Made by a program: the position numbers and the translations under genes. A stretch of 64,000 nucleotides of DNA from Pseudoalteromonas lipolytica (GTDB lineage: Bacteria > Pseudomonadota > Gammaproteobacteria > Enterobacterales > Alteromonadaceae). Of the stretch, positions 27,495-35,868 are shown piece after piece. Each line of letters opens with the position of its first letter. The stretch's first letter is position 1. The notes beneath the pieces are model-generated. The model had not been told where the DNA came from and made no database searches. It saw only the letters and a program-made list of their open reading frames with translations. The stretch covers positions 258,108-322,107 of the forward strand of contig NZ_LJTC01000002.1 of the NCBI RefSeq assembly GCF_001306915.1, in the 5' to 3' direction.

Positions 27495-28019
27495 CTAGTG
27501 ATGAGGCATGCTATCTACAAGTTTAGCTTTCGCCATTCTCGCTCTCGCTTCAAGACGTGAGCTAAAGAATACTCCAGATAGTGCCGCAACCATTCCAGCC
27601 ATTGTTGGGATTGTTGCCATTGAAATACCTGATGCCATTAAACGTGCGTTACCAGTACCTTGAGTAGCCATGGTTTCGAAAACCGCGATCATACCCGTTA
27701 CAGTACCTAATAAGCCGATTAAAGGACAAACAGCTACTAATGTCTTAATCAACAACATACGCTGATCTAATTTTTCAGACGCTTCAGAAATCCATGCTTC
27801 ACGGATTCTGTGTGCGTACCAAGACGTAGTGTCTTGGCGGGCATCCCACTGAGCTACAATGTTCTTCGTCATACGAGGAAACTCAGCTAGTAGGAACCAA
27901 TAGCGCTCAATCATTAAAACCCACATAAGAAAGAGTGCTATCGCGACCACGTATAATACCTGGCCGCCTGTGCCAACAAAATCCCTGATAGATTCCCAGA
28001 TCTCCATCAGGACTAGCAT
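27495..28019 (-). CDS. exbB2: ExbB/MotA/TolQ family proton channel protein
   Basis: A 174-residue membrane protein with three helices: near residues 20-38 (VLYVVAIALFLMWVLMI), then the conserved pair LIGLLGTVTGMIAVFETMA and AGMVAALSGVFFSSRL. It is the compact ExbB of TonB2 systems. Its ATG overlaps the ttpC stop (TAATG) and has AAGGAGAAAGCC before it. A possible internal start at Met5 cannot be excluded. Confidence 0.95.
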   Translation of the reverse strand: MLVLMEIWESIRDFVGTGGQVLYVVAIALFLMWVLMIERYWFLLAEFPRMTKNIVAQWDARQDTTSWYAHRIREAWISEASEKLDQRMLLIKTLVAVCPLIGLLGTVTGMIAVFETMATQGTGNARLMASGISMATIPTMAGMVAALSGVFFSSRLEARARMAKAKLVDSMPHH

Positions 28020-29383
28020 TAGGCTTTCTCCTTCTCCGCGTGAGCAGCGATGATACCAGCGCTTTGCTCATCAAGGACATGTAGAACCGACTTACTACGA
28101 CCCGCAACAATTGAGTGAAGTAGGATAAGTGGTAGAGCTGCAATTAGACCTAACGCTGTAGTTACAAGTGCTAGAGAGATATTACCAGCCATGATCTTCG
28201 GATCACCTGTACCGAACAATGTGATTGTTTGGAACGTAAGGATCATACCGATTACCGTACCTAGTAGACCTAGTAATGGAGCGATTGCTGCCAAGATCTT
28301 GATGATGTTGATACCAGCTTCGATGCGAGGCGTTTCACGTAGGATTGCTTCGTCTAGTTTAAGCTCAAGGTTTTCAACGTCTTGATTCTTGTTGTCAGCG
28401 TAAACCTTAAGAATACGACCCAGTGGGTTGTTTGTATTCGGAGTAGAAAGGTTCTTAAGCTGGCTCTTAATCTTAGTGCTAGTAAGCGCAAGATCAATGA
28501 AACGAACGATGAAGATAAGTAGACCAACAACTAATAATAGTGTGATGATGTAACCTACTTCAGCACCTTGCTCGTAGTATTCCATTAGTGATTTCTTCTG
28601 CGTGTTGATACGTAAGATCGCGCCACGAGTCGGGTCGATGTATACGCCAGCGTAGTTATCTGCAGAAGTACCTTCTAAATCGCTGATACCTGCTAGGATG
28701 TAGCTATCAGGTTGCTTACCTAGAGGTTGAATCGCTTTAGTTTCTGGAGAGTAGATTAAATAACCGTCGTCAGTTACTAAGTTGAAGTTACCGATACGCG
28801 TTACTTTCTTCACAGAAGATGAACCGTCAAGACCTGCAACTTCAGTTTCGAAAGTTGAAACTTTAGCAGACTCAGTCATTTCAGTTTGAAGAGAAATCCA
28901 AAGCTCTTCTAGTTCACGAACAGTTGGAAGTTCTTTCGCAGCAGCTAGTGAGCGAAGTACTTCAGCACGTCCTGGTTTTTCAGCAGAAACAAGTGATGCT
29001 TCGATTGAACCGATTGCATCAGCAGCTGCACGACGTACAACACCGAACATCTCACCTAAAGTACCTTGAGCATTTAAAAGAGCTTGCTCTTTTTCTGCTA
29101 AAGTATTTTCGTTTTGAGCATATTCTTTAGCTAAACGGTCACCACGTGCTTTTTCAGCAGCTAGGTCGCTTTTAGCTTTGTTAAGTAACGCTTGCTTGTC
29201 AGCACGAGCTGAAAGGAACTCTTGTTCACGTTGCTTATTTAATTTGCCTTCAGAGATACGTTCTTGCTTAACTTGCTCAAGAATTTTGTCTAAAGCATCA
29301 GTGTTTGCGTGTGCATTAAGCGCGGTACCTGCAGAAACAGATAGTACTGCTGCAACAGCAAAACCTTTAAATAGTTTCTTCAT
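28019..29383 (-). CDS. ttpC: TtpC-type long ExbB/TolQ protein
   Basis: A 454-residue two-part protein. After a Sec signal (residues 1-26, AAVLSVSAGTALNAHA) comes a periplasmic region with coiled coils at about 35-105, then a MotA/TolQ/ExbB domain from about residue 265 (GYIITLLLVVGLLIFIV, ILAAIAPLLGLLGTVIGMIL, TALGLIAALPLILL). TtpC of Vibrio is the fourth TonB2-complex member and is required for some siderophore uptake systems (established). It starts 6 bases past the DUF3450 gene stop. Confidence 0.93.
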   Translation of the reverse strand: MKKLFKGFAVAAVLSVSAGTALNAHANTDALDKILEQVKQERISEGKLNKQREQEFLSARADKQALLNKAKSDLAAEKARGDRLAKEYAQNENTLAEKEQALLNAQGTLGEMFGVVRRAAADAIGSIEASLVSAEKPGRAEVLRSLAAAKELPTVRELEELWISLQTEMTESAKVSTFETEVAGLDGSSSVKKVTRIGNFNLVTDDGYLIYSPETKAIQPLGKQPDSYILAGISDLEGTSADNYAGVYIDPTRGAILRINTQKKSLMEYYEQGAEVGYIITLLLVVGLLIFIVRFIDLALTSTKIKSQLKNLSTPNTNNPLGRILKVYADNKNQDVENLELKLDEAILRETPRIEAGINIIKILAAIAPLLGLLGTVIGMILTFQTITLFGTGDPKIMAGNISLALVTTALGLIAALPLILLHSIVAGRSKSVLHVLDEQSAGIIAAHAEKEKA

Positions 29384-29389
29384 TATTGA

Positions 29390-30160
29390 TTACTCCGCGC
29401 CAAAAATTGGTAGTTTAACAAGTTCTAATGTCGCTTGTTTACGCGCCATACGGATAACTTCTTTAACAGGTTTTAGGTATTCTTCACCTAATTCTTTCCA
29501 CTGTTTAGTGTTGTTATCCCACACCCACGCGTGCTTAAGGTCAAAAGACTGAGCTACGTAAGTGATACGACCTAAACGACCGAAGTCAACGTTGATGCTC
29601 TTACCATCGATCTCAAGAGTACCTTGAGAAGCAGTTACAGCTGAGCTGTATGCAGTTTCAACAGTGTAAGCTTCAAGAACTTGGCGGAATTTTTCAGATG
29701 TAGTAACTGAAGCTGACGCCATGATGTCACGAAGTCTTTCAACACGTGCTAGACGGTTTTCAAGATTGAACGGAACGTCCGCTTTGATGAATTGCTCAAG
29801 CGTATCGATCATGCGATACATCAAAGGCACAACGTTTTGTTTCGTGTTATCGATAGTTGCGATTTGACGGTCAAACGATTCGATTGAAGCGTTTTGGTCA
29901 GCGACCAAACGTGCTACGTGATCGTTGTAAACCTTCATTAGCTCAGTTTCGTCAACAACGCTACGGTACTCAGCGATTAGCTCTTGAGTTTGACCATATA
30001 CATTGTCAATTTTAGTTTGAGACTTAACAGCAGCCTTTTGAATTTGTTGACCTGCATCTTGCACATCTTTCAAAGGATCTGCAATCACATTGCTGCTTGC
30101 AAATGCAAAAGCGCCAACCAACGCTGATGCTACAAGACTCTTTCTGATTTTAACAGACAT
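29390..30160 (-). CDS. DUF3450 periplasmic protein of the TonB2 operon
   Basis: First gene of the six-gene TonB2 operon. The start is set at the ATG at 30160 (MSVKIRKSLVASALVG) with GGGA upstream; a three-codon extension to TTG is unlikely. At 256 residues: signal peptide 1-27 (cleavage after NVIA), then helical coiled-coil regions (AGQQIQKAAVKSQTKIDNVY) and a C-terminal beta part including TYVAQSFDLKHAWVWDNNTKQ. Members occur almost only next to ExbB/TonB2 genes and are assumed to be accessory to that machine. No catalytic motif. Confidence 0.9.
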   Translation of the reverse strand: MSVKIRKSLVASALVGAFAFASSNVIADPLKDVQDAGQQIQKAAVKSQTKIDNVYGQTQELIAEYRSVVDETELMKVYNDHVARLVADQNASIESFDRQIATIDNTKQNVVPLMYRMIDTLEQFIKADVPFNLENRLARVERLRDIMASASVTTSEKFRQVLEAYTVETAYSSAVTASQGTLEIDGKSINVDFGRLGRITYVAQSFDLKHAWVWDNNTKQWKELGEEYLKPVKEVIRMARKQATLELVKLPIFGAE

Positions 30161-30626
30161 AGTTCCCAACCAATTAAGTAATGTTACTTTTATAATTTAA
30201 TTACCCTCCGAAGAGGACAACCCTGATATCTTTTAATAGATATCAACCCTCCAATAATGCTAAATGCATCTGAGTCTGTCAACTTGATGTTCGGCTTTCA
30301 TCGGAAAAATTTGGTGACTCGTCGTTGATATGAAAATAACCAAAACAACGAATTAACAAAAATATAACAGCCACACATCTGTAAGGCTTCTATAGCCCTT
30401 TAGTAACAATCATCACATTCATATTCCGTTCAAACTTAAACATAAATGTAACATTTATTGAAATCAAAAAGCGGTAAAGAAAAATGAAAAAAAAATTCAG
30501 TTTTTTCATCTAAAAAATCTAATTAGAAGAATTTTTATGCATTTACAGGCAGGGAATGTTTAATAAGCAAGCAAACTGCTTACTAAACATTAAACGGGAT
30601 TTAATCTTGACTTATAACTGCCGCCA
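30161..30626. other. Intergenic region upstream of the TonB2 operon
   Basis: This 466-base AT-rich gap must hold the TonB2 operon promoter, which I cannot place with confidence. Visible structure: two GATATC palindromes at 30225-30230 and 30239-30244, flanked by AACCCT-type repeats, and an imperfect 12-base inverted repeat (30558-30569 with 30577-30588, one mismatch), terminator-like but with no U tract, just beyond the response-regulator stop. No open frame or RNA gene is convincing. Confidence 0.5.
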
Positions 30627-31241
30627 TTAGAACACGGCGCGGTCTTTTACTAGCTTAGCTAATGAGATAACTGAATCAACCTCAAGCTTTTCAAATATCT
30701 TTGTTTTGTAAGTACTGACGGTCTTGTTACTGATGAAAAGTTTTTCACCAATGTCTTTATTCGATAGCCCTTGCAATAGGTAATTCATTACGGCGAGTTC
30801 ACGCTCAGTGAGTAACTCGTCAATGTCTTTTTCAGAAGCAATTAAATGCTCTTGCGGAAAAAAGGTGTAACCACGCAAGATCATTTCAACTGCAGAAGAA
30901 ATATCTTCAAGGCTCTCAGCTTTGTTAACGAAGCCTTGCGCTCCCAACTTTGCTGCAGTGCGTATAATATGCTTATCTTGCTTAGCTGATAAGAATAACA
31001 CTTTGCCAGTAAACCCTGCACTAACAGCCCGCTTGTATAAGCTAAAACCATCTGAGTCTTCTAACTCAATATCTAATATAGCTAACGCTACATTATTAGC
31101 TTTTAAAAATTGTAGTGCTTCTTTTTGACTTCCAACAGCTTGAACTTCGTTAACTAAGGTCGATTTGGATAAAACCATTTTAATTGCTGTTGCCACCATC
31201 GGGTGATCGTCTACCAAAAGTATATTATTTCCTATGCTCAT
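30627..31241 (-). CDS. NarL/FixJ-type LuxR response regulator
   Basis: A 204-residue transcription factor. The receiver has ILLVDDHPMVATAIK, phospho-acceptor Asp in LAILDIELEDSDGF, and the Lys in GFVNKAESLED. The C-terminal LuxR helix-turn-helix is LTERELAVMNYLLQGLSNKD with SNKTVSTYKTKIFEKL. The start is set at the ATG at 31241; the adjacent upstream TTG would add only one Met. No sensor kinase is adjacent, so it is an orphan regulator. Target genes unknown. Confidence 0.93.
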   Translation of the reverse strand: MSIGNNILLVDDHPMVATAIKMVLSKSTLVNEVQAVGSQKEALQFLKANNVALAILDIELEDSDGFSLYKRAVSAGFTGKVLFLSAKQDKHIIRTAAKLGAQGFVNKAESLEDISSAVEMILRGYTFFPQEHLIASEKDIDELLTERELAVMNYLLQGLSNKDIGEKLFISNKTVSTYKTKIFEKLEVDSVISLAKLVKDRAVF

Positions 31242-31649
31242 CAATTAGCAAACCTTCATTATATCTATCAAACGAGTATTTTATTGCTCATTTAAATTAC
31301 CGCTGTCTTATATATCACTAAGTTTAGCGGGAAATTCAGATGTTGGTAAAAAAATCTACAATCTCTGAAAATGAGTACTAAATTTTCTCGTTAGATCAAA
31401 TTCTTCACTTACACAACGATCAATGTCATGTTTAATTAACTAAGTCTAAGAGCATATAGTACTTTAGATACCGAGAGTAGCTTTAAAGGAATAGTTGAGA
31501 AAGTTCTAGAAGAATTACCTATTAAAAAAGGCTAACACAATACTTTAGGTTTAAATAGGTTTAGGTACAACTGTATGATATTTGGGGAGTAAATGAATTT
31601 TGGTGAAACAGAAACTGTTTCACCAAAATGCTTAGGTTCACATAATAAA
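31242..31649. other. Intergenic region between response regulator and csp genes
   Basis: About 400 bases, AT-rich. It holds the csp terminator hairpin (31597-31629) and the response-regulator promoter region near 31250-31320. A 30-codon start-less frame ending at about 31534 reads like a protein C-terminus (KGIVEKVLEELPIKKG) and may be a gene remnant, but there is no start or ribosome site. Nothing else recognised. Confidence 0.4.
31597..31629 (-). terminator. Long hairpin terminator of the csp gene
   Basis: A perfect 15-base-pair stem (left arm ATTTTGGTGAAACAG, loop AAA) lies 21 bases after the csp stop. The trailing T content on the minus strand (TTCATTT) is moderate, so the hairpin may also stabilise the mRNA 3' end. 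Confidence 0.78.
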
Positions 31650-31859
31650 TTATGCTACTTCTACGTTCTCAGCTTCAGGGCCTTTTTGACCTTGTTTGAT
31701 GCCGAAAGATACTTGCTGGCCTTCGCTTAGAGTGCGGAAGCCTGTACCTGTGATAGCGCTGAAGTGTACGAATACATCAGGGCCATTTTCTTGTTCAATG
31801 AAACCGAAACCTTTAGCTTCGTTGAAGAACTTAACTTTACCAGTAACCGTGTTTGACAT
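31650..31859 (-). CDS. CspA family cold-shock protein
   Basis: A 69-residue single cold-shock domain, with both RNA-binding motifs (RNP1-like [11 protein letters not shown]2-like DVFVHFSAI) and the family start [16 protein letters not shown]. It acts as an RNA chaperone. The ATG at 31859 has ACAGGAAAA upstream. A long leader region with an AGCCAT-A-ATGGCT inverted repeat (31894-31906) is consistent with a structured csp 5' UTR. Which csp paralogue this is cannot be told from sequence alone. Confidence 0.96.
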   Translation of the reverse strand: MSNTVTGKVKFFNEAKGFGFIEQENGPDVFVHFSAITGTGFRTLSEGQQVSFGIKQGQKGPEAENVEVA

Positions 31860-32199
31860 ACCAAATTTTCCTGTAAGTCAATTATTAAAATTCAGCCATA
31901 ATGGCTCTATCCTCCCTGAGTGAATGCCCAATAAACTTGGGGTAAAGTACAGGAAGAACCAATAACCAAACCGGTAACCGTACAGCCGCACATTATCCGT
32001 AAATTCAATACGCAAAAACTCAAAGCAATTTAAGACTAACACATTAAATAGCTTTTAGCTCTATTAATCGAAAATAATTTTAAGGTCAACCGCTCAAACA
32101 AAAATATATGACAGTACTATTTATAAACAATTAATTATAAATGAAAAAAGCCCATCAAATAGATGGGCTTTTTATTCTCGATTTAGACCTTGCTAAAAC
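31860..32199. other. csp leader/promoter region and pyrC terminator
   Basis: 340 bases without a gene. The csp-proximal 120 bases look like a leader: inverted repeat AGCCAT-A-ATGGCT (31894-31906) and purine-rich GGGAGGATAG on the minus strand. From about 32000 to 32130 the DNA is AT-rich, with nothing recognised. The pyrC terminator sits at 32145-32173. Confidence 0.5.
32145..32173 (-). terminator. Rho-independent terminator of pyrC
   Basis: AAAAAGCCCATC-AAATA-GATGGGCTTTTT (12-base arms) lies 27 bases past the pyrC stop; symmetric A/T runs make it usable in both directions. Confidence 0.9.
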
Positions 32200-33246
32200 T
32201 TACTTAACTTGCCAGTCCATTTGTGCTTCTGCTTTGATTGGCACCACTTCTGAATCGCCTAGTTTATAGCTAGCTGGTACTGTCCAGCTCTCTTTTACTA
32301 GTGTAATGGTATCTTGGTTTCGAGGCATACCGTAAAAGTCAGGACCGAAGTGACTCGCGAAACCTTCAAGCTTGTCTAAAGCACCCGCTTCTTCAAACGC
32401 TTCAGCATAAAGCTCAATAGCTGCATGTGCAGTATATGCACCAGCACAACCACAGGCCGCTTCTTTTTTGTCTTTGTAATGTGGTGCAGAGTCAGTACCT
32501 AAGAAGAACTTTTTGCTGCCGCTTGTTGCAGCACCAATTAACGCTTGTTGGTGAATGTTACGCTTTAGAATAGGTAAGCAGTAATAATGCGGGCGAATAC
32601 CACCTGCTAGCATATGATTACGGTTATAAAGAAGGTGATGAGCAGTAATGGTTGCAGCAACATTCTCTGGTGCATTATTAACAAACTCTACCGCATCTTT
32701 TGTCGTGATGTGCTCAAGCACAATTTTAAGACTCGGAAAGTCATTTACTACATCCGCTAAAATTGTATCTAAGAAGACCTTCTCACGGTCAAAAATATCA
32801 ATTGATGAATCGGTTACTTCACCATGTACTAACAGTAACATCCCTACTTCTTGCATTGCCTCAAGTACAGGGTAAATATTCTTAACTGATGTCACACCAG
32901 AATCTGAGTTGGTCGTCGCGCCAGCTGGGTACAGTTTAGCAGCAACAATTTTACCTGTTGCCTTAGCTTTTTTAATTTCTTCTGGCGTAGTTTTATCTGT
33001 TAGGTAAAGCACCATTAATGGTTCGAAGTTACCTTGTGGGCCCGCAGCTTTAATTCGCTCATAGTAAGATAATGCAGTGTCTGTACAAGTTGCCGGTGGA
33101 ACAAGGTTAGGCATGATGATTGCTCGCCCCATGTAACGGCTTGCATCACGAACGGTATCAACGAGTTGCTCACCATCACGTAAATGAATGTGCCAATCAT
33201 CTGGGCGTGTAATTGTTAGAGTTTGCATCGAATTTAAATCTGACAT
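32200..33246 (-). CDS. pyrC: Dihydroorotase
   Basis: Third step of pyrimidine synthesis: carbamoyl-aspartate to dihydroorotate. The 348-residue protein is the class II (E. coli-like) enzyme. Metal-binding HIHLRDG is near residue 19, followed by [13 protein letters not shown], the carbamylated-Lys context [28 protein letters not shown] His context, and [17 protein letters not shown] with the catalytic Asp. The ATG at 33246 has GGAAAC upstream. Monocistronic. Confidence 0.97.
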   Translation of the reverse strand: MSDLNSMQTLTITRPDDWHIHLRDGEQLVDTVRDASRYMGRAIIMPNLVPPATCTDTALSYYERIKAAGPQGNFEPLMVLYLTDKTTPEEIKKAKATGKIVAAKLYPAGATTNSDSGVTSVKNIYPVLEAMQEVGMLLLVHGEVTDSSIDIFDREKVFLDTILADVVNDFPSLKIVLEHITTKDAVEFVNNAPENVAATITAHHLLYNRNHMLAGGIRPHYYCLPILKRNIHQQALIGAATSGSKKFFLGTDSAPHYKDKKEAACGCAGAYTAHAAIELYAEAFEEAGALDKLEGFASHFGPDFYGMPRNQDTITLVKESWTVPASYKLGDSEVVPIKAEAQMDWQVK

Positions 33247-33437
33247 TGCTTGTTTCCACGGCTAAAGTTAGGGGGATAGCATAAACATTGAGCAAATAAC
33301 CTCGCTTATTTACCCAAGTTCATTTTCAGGTGCCTAGTTTACACCAGTATACGTTTTTTTTGAAAATAACTTTGTGGATAGTTTGATAGTAGGTTAACGT
33401 AATAAATTAATACAACATTTTGGTTACCTTTTATTCT

Positions 33438-35810
33438 ATGCCTAAGAGTTTAGACACGGCTTTTGCACTTGAAGTCAAAACAGACCAATTACATATTATT
33501 AATCAGTTCTCATCATCTCTAATGCAGTTAGATACAGTTGAAGAGTTACTCGAATATGTTACATCAGAGGTAGTGAGCCGCCTGGGCTTTATAGAGTGTG
33601 TCATTTACCTAGCAGACGATAAAACACGTACCCTAAAAGAAATGGCGTCTATTGGCACGGCAAGTAGCCATGATACTTACCATATCGACCGAACAGAAAT
33701 TAGCTTTGATCAAGGTATTACGGGTTATGTCGCAAGCACTGGCAAACCCTTAATGATTGGCGATGTCAGTCAAGACCCGCGTTATATTGCCGATTCTCGC
33801 CCTGCTCTTTCTGAGCTTTGCGTACCATTAGTTTACAAAGAAAAAGTACTGGGTGTCATTGACTGTGAGCACCCGCAAAAACATTACTACAATGATACGC
33901 ATTTAGAGATTTTATCAACTGTCGCCCACTTACTCAGTGCCAAGATAAATCAAGTTCGCACCGTAGAAGACTTACAGCAAACTGTGATGCAGTTAAATGA
34001 TGCACAAAAGCTAGAACGCTCGATGCTGCAAATCGCTAACTTAACCTATCAATCAAGCGAGCTAGATAGCTTCTTTGAATCTTTACACGGCATTATTACC
34101 TCTTTACTGAGGGCTGATAACTTCTTTATTGGCCTGTATGACAAGCAACTCGATGTGCTTGATTTAGTTTATATTATCGAAGAAGGCGTGCGTTCTAACG
34201 CCCATAAGAAAATATCGAAAGAACAACTAAAAGACACCGCATCTTATTATTTATTAAACATCGACCAATCTTTACTTTTTACGAAAGAAGAATTTCAACA
34301 ACACATTGATGCGGGTCATTTTAAAATGGTTGGTCGTCAGGCCGAGTCTTGGCTAGGGGTGCCATTTAAAGTAAATGAGCGTATTAGTGGTGTTATCGCC
34401 GTACAAAGTTACAGTAAAAGCTATCACTATGACGAACATGACCGTGCCTTACTCACGTATGTGAGCCGCCAAATTAGCATGGCGATAGACCGCCAATTAT
34501 CAAGACAAGAGCTTGAGCACCGAGCTCTTCACGACGAATTAACCGGCCTTGCTAACCGCTCGTTATTAATAGAGCGTATTAAACATGCGATCCTTCGTTT
34601 GGCAAGAGCAGATAAGCGCCACCAACATGCCCTGCTCTATCTAGACTTTGACCGTTTTAAAAGTATCAATGATTCATTAGGTCATGAGGTTGGTGACCAC
34701 TTTTTGGTAAAAATCTGTGAGTTAATCTTAGGTACCATCCGCAATACCGATACCTTTGCCCGCTTAGGGGGCGATGAGTTTGCCATTTTTATGGAGAACA
34801 TCACCGATAAACAACAAATTAAAGATGCCCTTGAACGAATTCAACAGGTTCTCGCTGAGCCTCTTGATATTGATGGCCACTTACTTCAGGCATCCACAAG
34901 TATTGGTGTTGCGTTTTGTGAAAGTAGTCGCGATCAAGCTTATAAGCTATTACAGCATGCTGATGCTGCAATGTACGAGGCAAAGTCATCTGGCCGCGGT
35001 AAAGTTAAGTTTTTTAACAATACCATGCGTAAAAAGCTCAAAAATCATGCGGATATAGAAAATGATTTACAGCATGGTATTGAACATGACGACTTTGAAC
35101 TTTACTACCAGCCAATTTTTACCATTCAAGATGCACAGGTTATCGGCTTTGAGGCGCTTGTGCGCTGGCATCACCCAAGTAAAGGCTTTGTCTCGCCAAA
35201 TGATTTTATACCCGTTGCAGAAGACACAGGCCAAATTATTAACTTAGATTTACACTTGCTTGAACTCGCGGCAAAGCAAATCGCACTGTGGGCAAGTAAA
35301 GGTAAAGCATTTGGCCGAATTACCGTGAATGTATCCTCACGTCATTTTGCAAGTCTCGACTTCGTCGCGCAAATCCATGCCTTGTACTCTAAATACAAAC
35401 TCCCTTTAGGCTCACTGTGCTTAGAAATCACAGAGTCTGGCCTTATTGGCAATTTAGAACTTGCTACAAAAATCATTAAGGGCCTTGAGCCTCTTGAAGT
35501 TAAACTGTGCTTAGATGATTTTGGTACTGGCTACTCCGCGCTTGGTTATTTACACCAATTACCTATCCATATTTTAAAAATCGATAAAAGCTTTATCGAT
35601 CATTTAAATAAAGCGCACAACCCCTTGGTTGATGCCATATTATCGTTAGCACAGTCGTTAAAACTCGATGTCGTCGCGGAAGGGATAGAAACAGAAAAAC
35701 AATTGGCAATCTTAAAACAAACTCAATGTAAGTTTGGTCAAGGCTTCTTAAAAGCGAAACCAATGCCAGCCAGCGAAGCAGAAAAAGTCATCACTCACGG
35801 ATTGGTATAA
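33438..35810 (+). CDS. GAF-GAF-GGDEF-EAL cyclic di-GMP protein
   Basis: A soluble 790-residue protein with two GAF-type sensors (about residues 25-170 and 205-355), a GGDEF domain with intact RLGGDEF near 442-448 and I-site RNTD five residues before it, and an EAL domain starting near 545 with FEALVRWHHP, LEITESGL and LDDFGTGYSAL. Both catalytic motifs are conserved, so it could make or break cyclic di-GMP; direction is not decidable from sequence. The start is uncertain: the ATG at 33438 is chosen, but a TTG at 33420 is in frame and neither has a good ribosome site. Confidence 0.93.
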   Translation: MPKSLDTAFALEVKTDQLHIINQFSSSLMQLDTVEELLEYVTSEVVSRLGFIECVIYLADDKTRTLKEMASIGTASSHDTYHIDRTEISFDQGITGYVASTGKPLMIGDVSQDPRYIADSRPALSELCVPLVYKEKVLGVIDCEHPQKHYYNDTHLEILSTVAHLLSAKINQVRTVEDLQQTVMQLNDAQKLERSMLQIANLTYQSSELDSFFESLHGIITSLLRADNFFIGLYDKQLDVLDLVYIIEEGVRSNAHKKISKEQLKDTASYYLLNIDQSLLFTKEEFQQHIDAGHFKMVGRQAESWLGVPFKVNERISGVIAVQSYSKSYHYDEHDRALLTYVSRQISMAIDRQLSRQELEHRALHDELTGLANRSLLIERIKHAILRLARADKRHQHALLYLDFDRFKSINDSLGHEVGDHFLVKICELILGTIRNTDTFARLGGDEFAIFMENITDKQQIKDALERIQQVLAEPLDIDGHLLQASTSIGVAFCESSRDQAYKLLQHADAAMYEAKSSGRGKVKFFNNTMRKKLKNHADIENDLQHGIEHDDFELYYQPIFTIQDAQVIGFEALVRWHHPSKGFVSPNDFIPVAEDTGQIINLDLHLLELAAKQIALWASKGKAFGRITVNVSSRHFASLDFVAQIHALYSKYKLPLGSLCLEITESGLIGNLELATKIIKGLEPLEVKLCLDDFGTGYSALGYLHQLPIHILKIDKSFIDHLNKAHNPLVDAILSLAQSLKLDVVAEGIETEKQLAILKQTQCKFGQGFLKAKPMPASEAEKVITHGLV

Positions 35811-35821
35811 GCTAATATAAA

Positions 35822-35846
35822 AAAGCCTTGCAAATGCAAGGCTTTA
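35822..35846. terminator. Bidirectional terminator between the GGDEF-EAL gene and fadE
   Basis: Perfect 11-base arms AAAGCCTTGCA/TGCAAGGCTTT lie between the convergent stops, with A/T runs on both sides. Confidence 0.88.
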
Positions 35847-35868
35847 TTTATTTCAACTTGGCAAGAAG

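Noticed and set aside
30225..30244. Pair of GATATC palindromes as a TonB2 operator
   Set aside because: Six-base palindromes this AT-rich are expected by chance, and the flanking AACCCT copies are not symmetric.
31440..31534. Possible gene remnant before the csp terminator
   Set aside because: About 30 codons without start or ribosome site; too short to call a pseudogene without a homologue.
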